Below are positions 52,754-62,023 of a DNA stretch of 64,000 nt, piece by piece. A program made the translations under genes and the position numbers. The notes under the pieces are model-generated. The model did not search any database. It was not told the DNA's origin and saw nothing but the letters and a program-made list of their open reading frames with translations. This DNA comes from Muricoccus harenae (GTDB lineage Bacteria; Pseudomonadota; Alphaproteobacteria; Acetobacterales; Acetobacteraceae): the NCBI RefSeq assembly GCF_009848505.1, contig NZ_WWDL01000014.1:1-64000 (forward strand), written 5' to 3'. Every line of letters begins with the position of its first letter. The first letter of the stretch is position 1.

Positions 52754-54787
52754 ATGGAGCCCTTCATCCGGATCGGCATCGACATCGGTGGTACCTTCAC
52801 CGACCTGCAGATCCTCGACGAACGCAGCGGCGCGCTGCGCAGCCTCAAAACCCCCACCACCCCGGAAGACCCGTCCATCGGCCTGCTGACGGGCATCGGG
52901 GAGGCCGCCACGCGCTTCGGCTTCTCCATTGCCGACATCCGCATCCTGCTGCACGGCACGACCATTGCCACCAATGCCGTGCTGGAACGCAAGCTGGCGC
53001 GCGGCGTGCTGCTGACCACGGCGGGCTTCGAGGATGTGCTGGAAATCGGCCGCCATGGGCGCCGGGACATCTATGGGCTGAAGCCGCATCAGGAGCCGCC
53101 CCTGATCGCGCGCGACCGCCGCCTCGGCCTGGCCGAGCGGATGCGCGCCGATGGCAGCATCGAAACCGCATTGGCAGCCGGAGCAGTCGATGCCGTCCTG
53201 CCGCGTCTCGATGCCCTTCGGGCGGAGGCGGTCGCCGTCTGCCTGCTGCATGCCCATGTGAACCCCGCGCATGAGCAGCTGGTTGCGGAACGGCTGCATC
53301 TGCTGCGCCCGGACCTGCCCGTTTCCATCTCCAGCGAGATCAGCCCGGAGATCCGGGAATACGAACGCTCCTCCACCACGGTGCTGAATGCGTTGCTGAT
53401 GCCGGTCGTCGGCAATTATCTCAGGCGGCTGACGGCCCGCATGGCGGAAGCGGGGCTGACCGCCCGGCTGCTGCTGGTGCAGTCCAATGGCGGCGTGTGC
53501 AGCCCGGATGTGGCCCGGCGCCAGCCCGCGCGGCTGCTGCTGTCCGGCCCCAGCGGCGGCGCCCTGGCCACCTTGCGCATGGCGGAGACGCTGGATCGCC
53601 CGAACCTGCTCGGCGTCGACATGGGCGGCACAAGCTACGACGTCTGCGTGGTGCGCGATGGTGCCGTGACGCAGATGACCCAGGGCGAGATCGACCACCT
53701 GCCCGTTCGCCTGCCGATGGTGGAGATCCGGACCATCGGCTCTGGTGGCGGCTCCATCGCGGCGGTGGACGAGGCGGGACGGCTGCGCGTCGGCCCCCGC
53801 AGCGCCGGATCACGCCCCGGACCGGTCTGCTACGGGCGCGGAGGCACGGAACCGGCGGTGACGGATGCCGATCTCGCCCTCGGCCGACTCGATCCACGTT
53901 TCTTCCTCGGCGGCGCCATGGCGCTGGATCGCCTGGCTGCGGCCGCCGCCATCGCCGCGAAGGTGGGCGAGCCGCTCGGGCTCGGTACGGAGCAGGCGGC
54001 GGAAGGCATCCTGGCTGTCACCGATACCGGCCTCGCAGCCGCCGCGCGCCTCAGCCTCTTCGAGAAGGGCCTTGATCCGCGTGACTTCAGCCTTCTCTCC
54101 TTCGGTGGCGCCGGCGGGTTGCACGCGGTGCCGGTGGCAGAGGAGTTGGGCATCCGCGAAGTGGTTTTCCCCGCCGATGCCAGCACCTTCTCCGCCTTCG
54201 GCATCCTGCATTCGGACATTGTGCATGACCTCGCCCGCTCCCGCGTCATGCCGCTGACGGCCGATGCACTGCCCTGGGTCGGGCAAACCATGTCGGCGTT
54301 GCGTGTGCAGGGAGAAGCGTTGCTCGCCGCGGATGGTGTGTCTGAGGCCGACCGGCGCTTCGCCGTCTCCGCCGATCTGCGCTATCGCGGGCAGGCCTTC
54401 GAACTGGTGGTGCCCTGGCCGGAGGCACCCGCCCTCGATCCCCTGCTGGCGGATTTCCACGCGCTGCACGAGGCGCGCTTCTCCTACGCCAATCCCGAGG
54501 CTCCGGTGGAACTGGTCGCGCTGCGCATGGCCGTCACCGGCCTTCTGCCGCCCGTGCATGCCGAGCGAGCCGCCGGCCGGGGCGCGGACCGCGAGCCGGA
54601 GGCGCGCGAGACCTGGCTCGCCGGCGCCTGGCGCCGCATCCCCGTGCATCAGCGCGAGCGGATCACCGGCCCCGTCGACGGCCCCGCGCTGATCGAAGAG
54701 GAATACACCACCATCTTCCTGGCCGAGGGGTGGCGCTGCGCCCCCGGCCCGGCAGGCGCGCTGATCGCCCGGAAGGAGGCTGCATGA
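52754..54787 (+). CDS. Hydantoinase/oxoprolinase subunit A
   Basis: A 677-residue HyuA-family protein, the ATP-binding subunit of ATP-dependent cyclic-amide hydrolases (N-methylhydantoinase, 5-oxoprolinase) and relatives such as acetone carboxylase. The actin-like phosphate loop is GIDIGGTFTDLQ at about 8-19, with HGTTIATNAVLER, LLVQSNGGVCS and GVDMGGTSYDVC further on. Overlaps the B subunit gene by four bases. Family alone cannot tell hydantoin, oxoproline or another lactam. Confidence 0.9.
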   Translation: MEPFIRIGIDIGGTFTDLQILDERSGALRSLKTPTTPEDPSIGLLTGIGEAATRFGFSIADIRILLHGTTIATNAVLERKLARGVLLTTAGFEDVLEIGRHGRRDIYGLKPHQEPPLIARDRRLGLAERMRADGSIETALAAGAVDAVLPRLDALRAEAVAVCLLHAHVNPAHEQLVAERLHLLRPDLPVSISSEISPEIREYERSSTTVLNALLMPVVGNYLRRLTARMAEAGLTARLLLVQSNGGVCSPDVARRQPARLLLSGPSGGALATLRMAETLDRPNLLGVDMGGTSYDVCVVRDGAVTQMTQGEIDHLPVRLPMVEIRTIGSGGGSIAAVDEAGRLRVGPRSAGSRPGPVCYGRGGTEPAVTDADLALGRLDPRFFLGGAMALDRLAAAAAIAAKVGEPLGLGTEQAAEGILAVTDTGLAAAARLSLFEKGLDPRDFSLLSFGGAGGLHAVPVAEELGIREVVFPADASTFSAFGILHSDIVHDLARSRVMPLTADALPWVGQTMSALRVQGEALLAADGVSEADRRFAVSADLRYRGQAFELVVPWPEAPALDPLLADFHALHEARFSYANPEAPVELVALRMAVTGLLPPVHAERAAGRGADREPEARETWLAGAWRRIPVHQRERITGPVDGPALIEEEYTTIFLAEGWRCAPGPAGALIARKEAA

Positions 54788-56412
54788 GCACGATGGATCC
54801 GGTTGCGCTGGAAATCCTGCGCAACGCCCTCACCGCCACTGCCGCCGAGATGGACGTGACGGTCTGGCGCACCAGCCGCTCCACCGTGGTGCGGGAACTG
54901 CTTGATTATTCCACCGCCGTCTTCGACCGCGGCGGTCAGAACGTCGCCCAGGCCGCCCGCATCCCCCAGCATCTGAACTCCATGGGCAGCGGGCTGCTGA
55001 CCGTTCTGCGCGACCACCTGCCGGTGGAGCAATGGGAGGATGGCGACGTCATCATCACCAATGACCCGTATTGCGGCGGCCAGCATATCCCCGACATCCT
55101 CGCCTTCCGGCCCGTCTTCGTGGATGGGGTGCGGGTGGGGATCGTCGGGACTCTCTGCCATCATCTCGACATGGGCGGCATGGCCGCCGGCTCCTATGCC
55201 GCCGCGGCGACGGAGGTGTTCCAGGAAGGGCTGCGCATCCCGCCGCTGAAGCTCGTACGGCGCGGCGTGCTGAACGAGGACATCCTGGCGATGATGCGCC
55301 AGAACGTCCGCCGCCCGGACATGCTCTGGGGCGACCTGCAGGCGCAGCTCGCCTCGCTGGCGGTGGGCGAGGCAAATCTCCGCCGCCTCGCCATGCGCAC
55401 GGGCACTGACACCTTCGTTGCGGCCTGCGCCCAGATGCTGGATGGCAGCGAACGTGCCATGCGCGCCATGATCGGCCGAATTCCCGACGGCCGCTACGAG
55501 TTCGAGGACTTCCTCGACGATGACGGCATCTCCCCCGATCCCGTCCGCATCCATGCGGCGGTGGAGGTGCGCGGGGAGGAGATCACCATCGATCTCTCCG
55601 GCTGCGGCAAGCAGGCGGTGGGGCCGATCAACGCCACCCTTGCCTCAGCGCAATCGGCCATCTCCTACAGCGTGATGGCGGTGTCGGATGCGGAAATCCC
55701 GGCCAATGCGGGCTGCTACCGCCCCATCCGTACCATCGCGCCGGAAGGGCTGATCGTGAACGCCCGGCATCCGGCGCCCGTAGCCAACCGCGTGGCCGTC
55801 ACCCACCGCCTCGCCACCACCATCCTCGGCGCGCTGCACCAGGCGATCCCGGGGCGGGTGCCCGCCGCCTATTACGGCGTTTCCTATGTCTGCTCCTTCC
55901 AGACGATCGGGGCAGATGGAGAGCGCGGCGTGCTGGTGGAGATCGAGGTGGGCGGCAGCGGCGCCTATGCCGATCAGGATGGGCTCTCGGCCTATACCTT
56001 CGGCATGCACAACAACTCGAACATCCCGGCGGAGATGATCGAAAGCGAGATGCCGCTGACAATCGTAGGCTATGGGTTGCTGCCCGGCTCAGGCGGTGCG
56101 GGGCGGCATCGCGGCGGCCTCGGCCTGTTCCGCGAATGGCGCATCGACAGCCCGGAGGCCATCTTCACCGCAAATCTCGAGCGCTTCACCCACCGCCCCT
56201 ATGGGTTGGAGGGCGGCGAGGCAGGGCGCGAAGGCCGCCTGTTCATTATCAGCAACGGCGAGCGCCGCGCCCTGGGATCGAAGGTGAACAACCTTCGCCT
56301 GAAGCGCGGCGACATCGTGCGGCTGGAGACCTCGGGCGGCGGCGGCTATGGCAGCCCGGCGGCCCGGCCGGCCGAGGCTCGCGCCCGCGATGCGGCCCTG
56401 GGCTATGCCTGA
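54784..56412 (+). CDS. Hydantoinase/oxoprolinase subunit B
   Basis: A 542-residue HyuB-family protein, partner of the A subunit. Typical blocks are PVALEILRNALTATAAEMDVT, NDPYCGGQHIPDI and the C-terminal GLFREWRIDSPEA and SGGGGYGSPAARP. The start is the ATG overlapping the A subunit stop. The pair likely opens a cyclic amide with ATP. It converges with the alpha/beta hydrolase gene, 18 bp apart. Confidence 0.9.
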   Translation: MSTMDPVALEILRNALTATAAEMDVTVWRTSRSTVVRELLDYSTAVFDRGGQNVAQAARIPQHLNSMGSGLLTVLRDHLPVEQWEDGDVIITNDPYCGGQHIPDILAFRPVFVDGVRVGIVGTLCHHLDMGGMAAGSYAAAATEVFQEGLRIPPLKLVRRGVLNEDILAMMRQNVRRPDMLWGDLQAQLASLAVGEANLRRLAMRTGTDTFVAACAQMLDGSERAMRAMIGRIPDGRYEFEDFLDDDGISPDPVRIHAAVEVRGEEITIDLSGCGKQAVGPINATLASAQSAISYSVMAVSDAEIPANAGCYRPIRTIAPEGLIVNARHPAPVANRVAVTHRLATTILGALHQAIPGRVPAAYYGVSYVCSFQTIGADGERGVLVEIEVGGSGAYADQDGLSAYTFGMHNNSNIPAEMIESEMPLTIVGYGLLPGSGGAGRHRGGLGLFREWRIDSPEAIFTANLERFTHRPYGLEGGEAGREGRLFIISNGERRALGSKVNNLRLKRGDIVRLETSGGGGYGSPAARPAEARARDAALGYA

Positions 56413-56430
56413 GGCCGCGCCGCCTGGGCA

Positions 56431-57339
56431 CTACATCGCCCGTGCCGGCGGCCGCAGGAAGTCCTCGATCGCCTGGAAGAAGATGGCCCGGTTCTTCGAC
56501 AGGTAGGAGACATGCGCCATTCCCGGGATCATCACGAAGCGCCGGTCATTCGTGCCGAGTTTCGCGAAGTAGTTCAGCAGGTCCTCCTCCGTGGCGATGC
56601 CGTCATGCTCGCCACGGACAATCATCACCGGGCAGCGCAGTTTCTCCGGCGTCACGACGGGAAGGTTGGCACACATGTCGAGATAGGTGCCGGTTGGCAA
56701 CGTGTCCCCTAGCGCCAGCTCGGCATCCGCCAGCGCATCGGCGATCCCTTCCTCCGAGGTACCTGGCAGGTCCCGGTTGAAGATGGAATGGAAGAAGGCC
56801 CGGTCCGCCTTCCGCACATGGGAGGAGCGCCATTCCTCCAGGCGCTCACGCCGCTTGATCAGCGTCGGGGCGCCCTCGCCGGTATAGACGAAGGCATCGA
56901 GGATCACGCGTTCCACCCTATCCGGATAGGCCTCTCCGAACAGCGCCGCACGCAGGGCGCCGGAGGAGGAACCGTAGAACATCGCCGTCCTCTTGCCGGT
57001 GACCTCGAAGACCACATCGGTCGCCGCGCGCAGATCTTCGGCCGCCATGGAGAGGTTTGAATTGGACTGGGTACGGGAGGAGCGCCCGTACCCCTCGAAA
57101 TCCATGGTCCAGACATCGAAGCCGCGGCGTGCGAACTCCTCCATGAAGGAGTAGCCCGGCTTGCCCGGCACATCGAGATCGAAGCCCGACTTGCCGCCAA
57201 AGGAAGAGCCATGGACGAGGAAGAGGATCGGCTGATCCCCTGCCCTGGCCAGGCGCTTGCGATAGACGGAGAGGCGCACATCACCCTTCTGCGCCCAGTG
57301 GTCCGTGGCTTCGATCGTGCCGCCCATATTCGTATCCAT
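56431..57339 (-). CDS. Alpha/beta fold hydrolase
   Basis: A 302-residue cytosolic hydrolase without a signal peptide. The oxyanion region is LVHGSSFGG near 42-49, the nucleophile elbow is FYGSSSGALR with Ser125, and the catalytic His is in IPGMAHVSYLS near the end. AGGAAAGGAA precedes the ATG at 57339. It is the last gene of the minus-strand catabolic run and may hydrolyse a ring-opened intermediate; the substrate is unknown. Confidence 0.87.
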   Translation of the reverse strand: MDTNMGGTIEATDHWAQKGDVRLSVYRKRLARAGDQPILFLVHGSSFGGKSGFDLDVPGKPGYSFMEEFARRGFDVWTMDFEGYGRSSRTQSNSNLSMAAEDLRAATDVVFEVTGKRTAMFYGSSSGALRAALFGEAYPDRVERVILDAFVYTGEGAPTLIKRRERLEEWRSSHVRKADRAFFHSIFNRDLPGTSEEGIADALADAELALGDTLPTGTYLDMCANLPVVTPEKLRCPVMIVRGEHDGIATEEDLLNYFAKLGTNDRRFVMIPGMAHVSYLSKNRAIFFQAIEDFLRPPARAM

Positions 57340-57368
57340 GTCCGTTCCTTTCCTGGAGGGTGCGCGCA

Positions 57369-58355
57369 TCACTCGGGGCGCAGCCCGGCGTCGCGAATGA
57401 GGTTGCGCCAGCGCGGCACGCTTTCTTGCACCAGCGTGCCAAGCCGCTCCGGCGGCCCGCCGACGATCTCGAAGCCGGATTCCAGCAGCGTCTGTCGCAC
57501 ATGCGGCTCGGCAAGCACGGCATTCGACCATTCGTTCAGCCGCGAGACGATCGGGGCAGGCGTGCCTGCCGGGGCGAAGAGGCCATACCAGTTCGGCACG
57601 TCGTAGCCGGGCAGCGCCACCTCGGCGACCGTGGGAACATCCGGCAGCAAGGGGAAACGCCGTGGCGTGGTGATGGCCAGCGGCACCACCTGGCCGCCGC
57701 GGATCAGCCCGATCACCGCGCCCAGGGTGACGAAGGCTGCATCCACATTGCCCGCCATCAGGTCGTTCACAGGCGTAGAGCCGCCGCGGTAAGGAATGAC
57801 CGACCAGCGCGCCCCCGTCTCATGCTGGATGACGGCACCGGAAAGATGTCCGCCGCTGCCGAAGCCGGAGATCGCGACCTGTAGCCGATTGGGATCGCGC
57901 TTCGCGATCTCCATGAACTGCGCGAAGCTCTTTGCCGGCCCGTTGCGATGGGTGACCAGAACATGCGGGATGCGCGCCATCAGATTGACGGGCGCATAGG
58001 CCGTAGTCGGATCATAGCCGGCATCACGGAACAGGCTGGGATTCACCGTGAGGGAATCCACCGCGACCAAAAGGTTCAACCCGTCCGGCGGCGATTGCGC
58101 CACGAGCTGGTAGGCCAGACTGCCCCCGGCGCCCGGCCGATTCTCCACGAAGAAGGACCCACGCCCCTTCTTCGTCAGCTCATCGGCCAGCACGCGCCCT
58201 ATCGTGTCGGTAGAGCCGCCAGGCGCGACGGGCAGCACGATCCGCACAGGGCGAGAGGGATAGCCCTCCGCCGACTGCGCCCAACCAGGCCGCGCCGAGA
58301 TCAGCCCAGTCGCTGCCAACGCCGCCAGACGGCGGCGCCCCATAGCCTGATGCAT
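57369..58355 (-). CDS. Bug family tripartite tricarboxylate transporter receptor
   Basis: A periplasmic solute receptor of 328 residues, with a signal peptide ending near residue 26 (GWAQ) and the family opening YPSRPVRIVLPVAPGGSTDTIGR. VENRPGAGGSLA is the ligand-loop motif. Bug proteins bind small carboxylates for TctAB permeases, or serve as sensors. No tctA or tctB gene is in the window. First of three such genes in this run. Confidence 0.92.
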   Translation of the reverse strand: MHQAMGRRRLAALAATGLISARPGWAQSAEGYPSRPVRIVLPVAPGGSTDTIGRVLADELTKKGRGSFFVENRPGAGGSLAYQLVAQSPPDGLNLLVAVDSLTVNPSLFRDAGYDPTTAYAPVNLMARIPHVLVTHRNGPAKSFAQFMEIAKRDPNRLQVAISGFGSGGHLSGAVIQHETGARWSVIPYRGGSTPVNDLMAGNVDAAFVTLGAVIGLIRGGQVVPLAITTPRRFPLLPDVPTVAEVALPGYDVPNWYGLFAPAGTPAPIVSRLNEWSNAVLAEPHVRQTLLESGFEIVGGPPERLGTLVQESVPRWRNLIRDAGLRPE

Positions 58356-58407
58356 GTTCGTTCACTCCCACTCACCCCGTCTATTGCGGGCTTTTTGGCT
58401 GGGCGCG

Positions 58408-59409
58408 TCATGGCGCAGCATCCAGCACGCTCGGATGGAACAGGTCCTCCGGCGCGATCTCCCGCGCGGCGAGGCCATCGGCAACGGCGAAGCGGATCAT
58501 GGCGGCCACCTCGTCGCGGTTGCGGCGGAAGCCGTAGGGCCAGGGGTCTCCGCCCATGATCCTCGTTTGCGCCTCCGCCTCCGCGGCAATCCAGGGCAGC
58601 GAGGCGCGCAGCACGTTCACCAGCGACAGGTCGGCCACCGCCATGGCACGGGCCCTGGCAAAGGCACGGAACAGCTCCAACGGCAGCCAGGGATGCGCCG
58701 CCGCCAACTCCTTGCGCAGGGCGACGCAATGCATGATCGGGAAGAAGCCGGTCGCGCGGAAATACGCCTCCTCCTCGCTCCTGTAGTCCGGGTAGAGGCG
58801 GTCCACGGGCGCGGAGCGGGCGACGAAGCAGGACGGTGGCCGCGGCCCGACCACGGCGTCGATCTCACCAGAGGCCAGCAGTCCGTTCAGCGTCTCCGTC
58901 GGACCAATCGGCTTCACGTCCAGATCGGCCGGAAGCTTCAGCGCCACGCGCTCGCTGCCGCCTGCCTCCTCCATCCCGCCGGTGCGCCAGGCAATGCCGC
59001 GCGTGTCCACGCCATAATGCTCGCGCAGGATGCCGCGCACCCAGAGCGCGGCCGTCTGCTGGTATTCCGGCAGGCCGATCCGCTTGCCCGCCAGATCCGC
59101 GGCCGTGCGAATGCCGCGATCCGTGCGGACATAGATGGCCGCATGGCGGAAGGCGCGGGAGGGGAAGACGGGAATGCCGATATAGGGCGCGTCGTCCCGC
59201 GCCGTGGTGACGATATGGCTGCCCATGGACAGTTCCGTCACGTCGAAGGCGCGGTCGCGCAGGGCGCGGCGGAAGATGTCCTCCGGCTCGCCCGGCAGCA
59301 CGGTCAGGGTGACGCCGGGCACCTCCACGCGTCCATCCAGGATCGGGCGCGTGCGGTCGGAACTGGTGCAGGCCAGGGTGAGGCGCAGGGTATCGGGCAA
59401 GTTCGTCAT
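58408..59409 (-). CDS. 4,5-dihydroxyphthalate decarboxylase-like protein
   Basis: A 333-residue protein without signal peptide, similar to the PhtD/Pht5 family: LRLTLACTSSDRTRPILDGRV, FDVTELSMGSHIV, IPVFPSRAFRHAAIYVRTD and IGLPEYQQTAALWVRGIL. The family shares its fold with ABC binding proteins such as NMT1, so a decarboxylase role is not certain. Its start overlaps the molybdenum-subunit gene by four bases, which ties it to that enzyme's pathway. Confidence 0.82.
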   Translation of the reverse strand: MTNLPDTLRLTLACTSSDRTRPILDGRVEVPGVTLTVLPGEPEDIFRRALRDRAFDVTELSMGSHIVTTARDDAPYIGIPVFPSRAFRHAAIYVRTDRGIRTAADLAGKRIGLPEYQQTAALWVRGILREHYGVDTRGIAWRTGGMEEAGGSERVALKLPADLDVKPIGPTETLNGLLASGEIDAVVGPRPPSCFVARSAPVDRLYPDYRSEEEAYFRATGFFPIMHCVALRKELAAAHPWLPLELFRAFARARAMAVADLSLVNVLRASLPWIAAEAEAQTRIMGGDPWPYGFRRNRDEVAAMIRFAVADGLAAREIAPEDLFHPSVLDAAP

Positions 59410-61550
59410 TCCATGGCGGCAGCAAGGTTGTCGGGCGTGAAGGGCATGGCGCGGGGCCGGATCCCGAGGGCGGCATGGATGCCGCTTGCGATGGCGGCGA
59501 TGGTGGGGCCGAGCGATGGTTCCCCCGCCCCCAGCGGCGGTGCATCACGAGGGCCGATCAGCCGCACCTCCACCGCCGGCACCTCCGAGAAGCGCAGCAC
59601 GGGGTATGCGTCCCAGCTGTCGGTGGTGACGTTCAGCCGATCGAAATGCACAGCTTCCTTGAGGGCGATGGAGGTCGCCTGGATGGCGCCGCCCTCGATC
59701 TGGTTGATCACCCCGTCCGGATTGATCGCCTCGCCCACATCGGCCGCGATCCAGAGGCGGCGGCAGCGCACCACCTCGGCAGCTTCCACCTCCGCGGCCA
59801 CCGCACACCAGCCGCCCGTGCCCTTGTAGCGCGCGACGGCGATGCCGGTGCCCACCCCTTCCCCGGCAGAGGCGCGCGGCCAGCCGCACATGGCTGCCAC
59901 CTCGCGCAGCACGGCGGCGGCGCGTGGATCGTCTTCCAGATGGCGCAGGCGAAAGGCGACGGAATCCTGGCCGATGCGTTCCGCCAGTTCCTCCATCACG
60001 GATTCCGTGGCCCATACATTCAGCAACGCCCCCAGACCGCGCAGGGCGGAGCTCCGGATGGGCATCTCCAGCAGGCGGTGCATCGAGACGTCGAGCGACG
60101 GCACGCGATAGCCCGGCACCGAATTTCGCTGCCCGCCACCACCGCCCGCCATCGGTGCATCGATCGCGACGGGATAGGTGAAGGGCGGATCGATATAGGC
60201 GGAGGACAGCAGCGTGGGATCCTTCGCCCGACCAGGCCGCGAGGAATGCCCATTGCCGCGCAGCACCGTCTGCCAGCGGCAAAGCATTCCCTCGGCATCC
60301 ACCGCGGCTTCAATCTCTGCCAGCGCGGCGGGGGAATGCGGAGACCAGGCCAGTTCCTCCGCCCGGCTCCACAGCACGCGCACCGGGCGGCCAGGATGGG
60401 CGCGGGCGACCAGCGCGGCATCCAGCGCCACGTCGTCGGCGCCATTGTGGCCGTAGCAGCCGGCGCCCTCCACATGGCGTACCATGATCCGCTCCGGCTC
60501 CAATCCGAGCACGGTCACGAGGTCCGCCCGCAGGTTGTAGATGCCCTGGCTGTGCGTCCACACCTCCACCGCGCCGTCCTGCCAGCGCGCGACGGCACAG
60601 GATGGGCCGATCGAGCCATGGGCGAGGAAGGGCCGCTGGAAACGCGCGGAGACCACATGCGCGGCTGCCGGCGCCGGATCGTCACGCCGCGCAACCTCGC
60701 TGGGCTGGGCGGGCGTGGCTTCGATCCATGCGGCAAGTTGGCCCTCCTCCGGCAGCGACTCCCGCACATCCCAATGCGCGCGGGCAGCGACACGCGCGGC
60801 CGCTGCTTCGGCCACCCATTCCTCGGAGGCGATGATGGCCAGAAGGTTGCCCTGCCGCAGTACGGACGCATCGCCAGGCAAGGGCCCGTCGCGGAGTTCC
60901 ACCAGCGTCGCCACGCGCGCCGGCGGGCGCACCATCCGCGCATGCAGCATCCCGGGCAACCGCAGGTCATGCAGGTAGCGGGCTACCCCGAAAACCTTGT
61001 CGGGCAGGTCCAGCCGCGCCACCGGCTGCCCCGCGATCCAGCGGGCAGATGCCGATTTGGGCGGCACGTCCCCCCGTGCCTCGACGTCCAGCAGCACCTC
61101 TTCGGCCTGCGCCCAGTAGGACCCGACCGCTTCTCCATCCGGGCGCTTGAAGACCCCATCCTCCACATGAAGCACCTCCGCCGCCACGCCGGCGCGTTGT
61201 GCGGCGAGGCGGAGATGAAGCGCCCGCGCCTCGGCGCAGGCATGGCGGATGGCGATGCCGCTTTCCTGAATGGACAGGCTGCCGGAGGTCACCCCTTCAT
61301 TCGGGCTGCCGGGCGTGGAGGCAGCCAGGATCCGGACGCGCTGCGGCGCGATATCCAACTCATCTGCCGCGATCTGCGCCAGCGCCGTCAAAATGCCCTG
61401 GCCAATCTCCACCTTGCCCGGCGTCACCGCCACGCTTCCATCGGCGGAGAAGCGCAGCCAGCGGAACAGGCGCGGCTCGGCGCGCAGGCTGCCGGGCAGG
61501 TCCGGGGCATTGCCCCCCTTCCCCATCGGGAAGCCGAAGGCGAGGTTCAC
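59406..61550 (-). CDS. Molybdenum hydroxylase large subunit (isoquinoline oxidoreductase-like)
   Basis: A 714-residue molybdopterin-cytosine-dinucleotide-binding subunit of the xanthine oxidase family. The N-terminal VEIGQGILTALAQIAADEL and GSLSIQESG, the central FQRPFLAHGSIGP and the C-terminal GAGEPSLGP are conserved; Glu677 in the last is the catalytic base position. There is no FAD subunit, so the IorAB type is more likely than xanthine dehydrogenase. No Tat signal is seen. Coupled at both ends to neighbours by four-base overlaps. Confidence 0.9.
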   Translation of the reverse strand: MNLAFGFPMGKGGNAPDLPGSLRAEPRLFRWLRFSADGSVAVTPGKVEIGQGILTALAQIAADELDIAPQRVRILAASTPGSPNEGVTSGSLSIQESGIAIRHACAEARALHLRLAAQRAGVAAEVLHVEDGVFKRPDGEAVGSYWAQAEEVLLDVEARGDVPPKSASARWIAGQPVARLDLPDKVFGVARYLHDLRLPGMLHARMVRPPARVATLVELRDGPLPGDASVLRQGNLLAIIASEEWVAEAAAARVAARAHWDVRESLPEEGQLAAWIEATPAQPSEVARRDDPAPAAAHVVSARFQRPFLAHGSIGPSCAVARWQDGAVEVWTHSQGIYNLRADLVTVLGLEPERIMVRHVEGAGCYGHNGADDVALDAALVARAHPGRPVRVLWSRAEELAWSPHSPAALAEIEAAVDAEGMLCRWQTVLRGNGHSSRPGRAKDPTLLSSAYIDPPFTYPVAIDAPMAGGGGGQRNSVPGYRVPSLDVSMHRLLEMPIRSSALRGLGALLNVWATESVMEELAERIGQDSVAFRLRHLEDDPRAAAVLREVAAMCGWPRASAGEGVGTGIAVARYKGTGGWCAVAAEVEAAEVVRCRRLWIAADVGEAINPDGVINQIEGGAIQATSIALKEAVHFDRLNVTTDSWDAYPVLRFSEVPAVEVRLIGPRDAPPLGAGEPSLGPTIAAIASGIHAALGIRPRAMPFTPDNLAAAME

Positions 61551-62023
61551 GCCACAGCCCCTGCGCGCATCTCCCGCGCCGCGCGGTGCACCGCGCGGAT
61601 CATGCGGTTCTGCGCCCCGCAGCGGCAGAGATGCGGCTCCAGCGCCGCCCGCACCGCCACCTCATCCGGATCCGGATTCCGCGCCAGCAGCGCCGCCGCG
61701 CTGACCAGTATGCCAGAGAGGCAATAGCCGCATTGCCCCGCCTGCTCCGCCAGGAAGGCTGCCTGCAGCGGATGCGGCGCCTCGGGCGTGCCCAGCCCCT
61801 CCACCGTGCCCAGGTGTCGTCCCGCCACGGCCTCCACCGGCAACGCGCAGGACGGGCGCGGCTCGCCATCCACAGTCACATAGCAGCAGCCGCAGGCCTC
61901 CTGCCCGCAACCGAAGCGCGGGCCGCTCAGCCCGAGTGGCCCGCGCAGCGCATGCAGCAGCGTCATGCCCTCCGCCGCCTCCACCTCGGCCGGCACACCG
62001 TTGAGGGTGAAGGCGACCCGCAT
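61547..62023 (-). CDS. Molybdenum hydroxylase small (2Fe-2S) subunit
   Basis: A 158-residue iron-sulfur subunit. The plant-type cluster is held by Cys39, 44, 47 and 59 (GCGQEACGCC plus SCALP), and the second cluster by Cys98, 101, 133 and 135 (QCGYC, LCRCG). It passes electrons from the molybdenum site to an acceptor that is not encoded nearby. It sits immediately after the upstream Bug gene with no gap. Confidence 0.95.
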   Translation of the reverse strand: MRVAFTLNGVPAEVEAAEGMTLLHALRGPLGLSGPRFGCGQEACGCCYVTVDGEPRPSCALPVEAVAGRHLGTVEGLGTPEAPHPLQAAFLAEQAGQCGYCLSGILVSAAALLARNPDPDEVAVRAALEPHLCRCGAQNRMIRAVHRAAREMRAGAVA

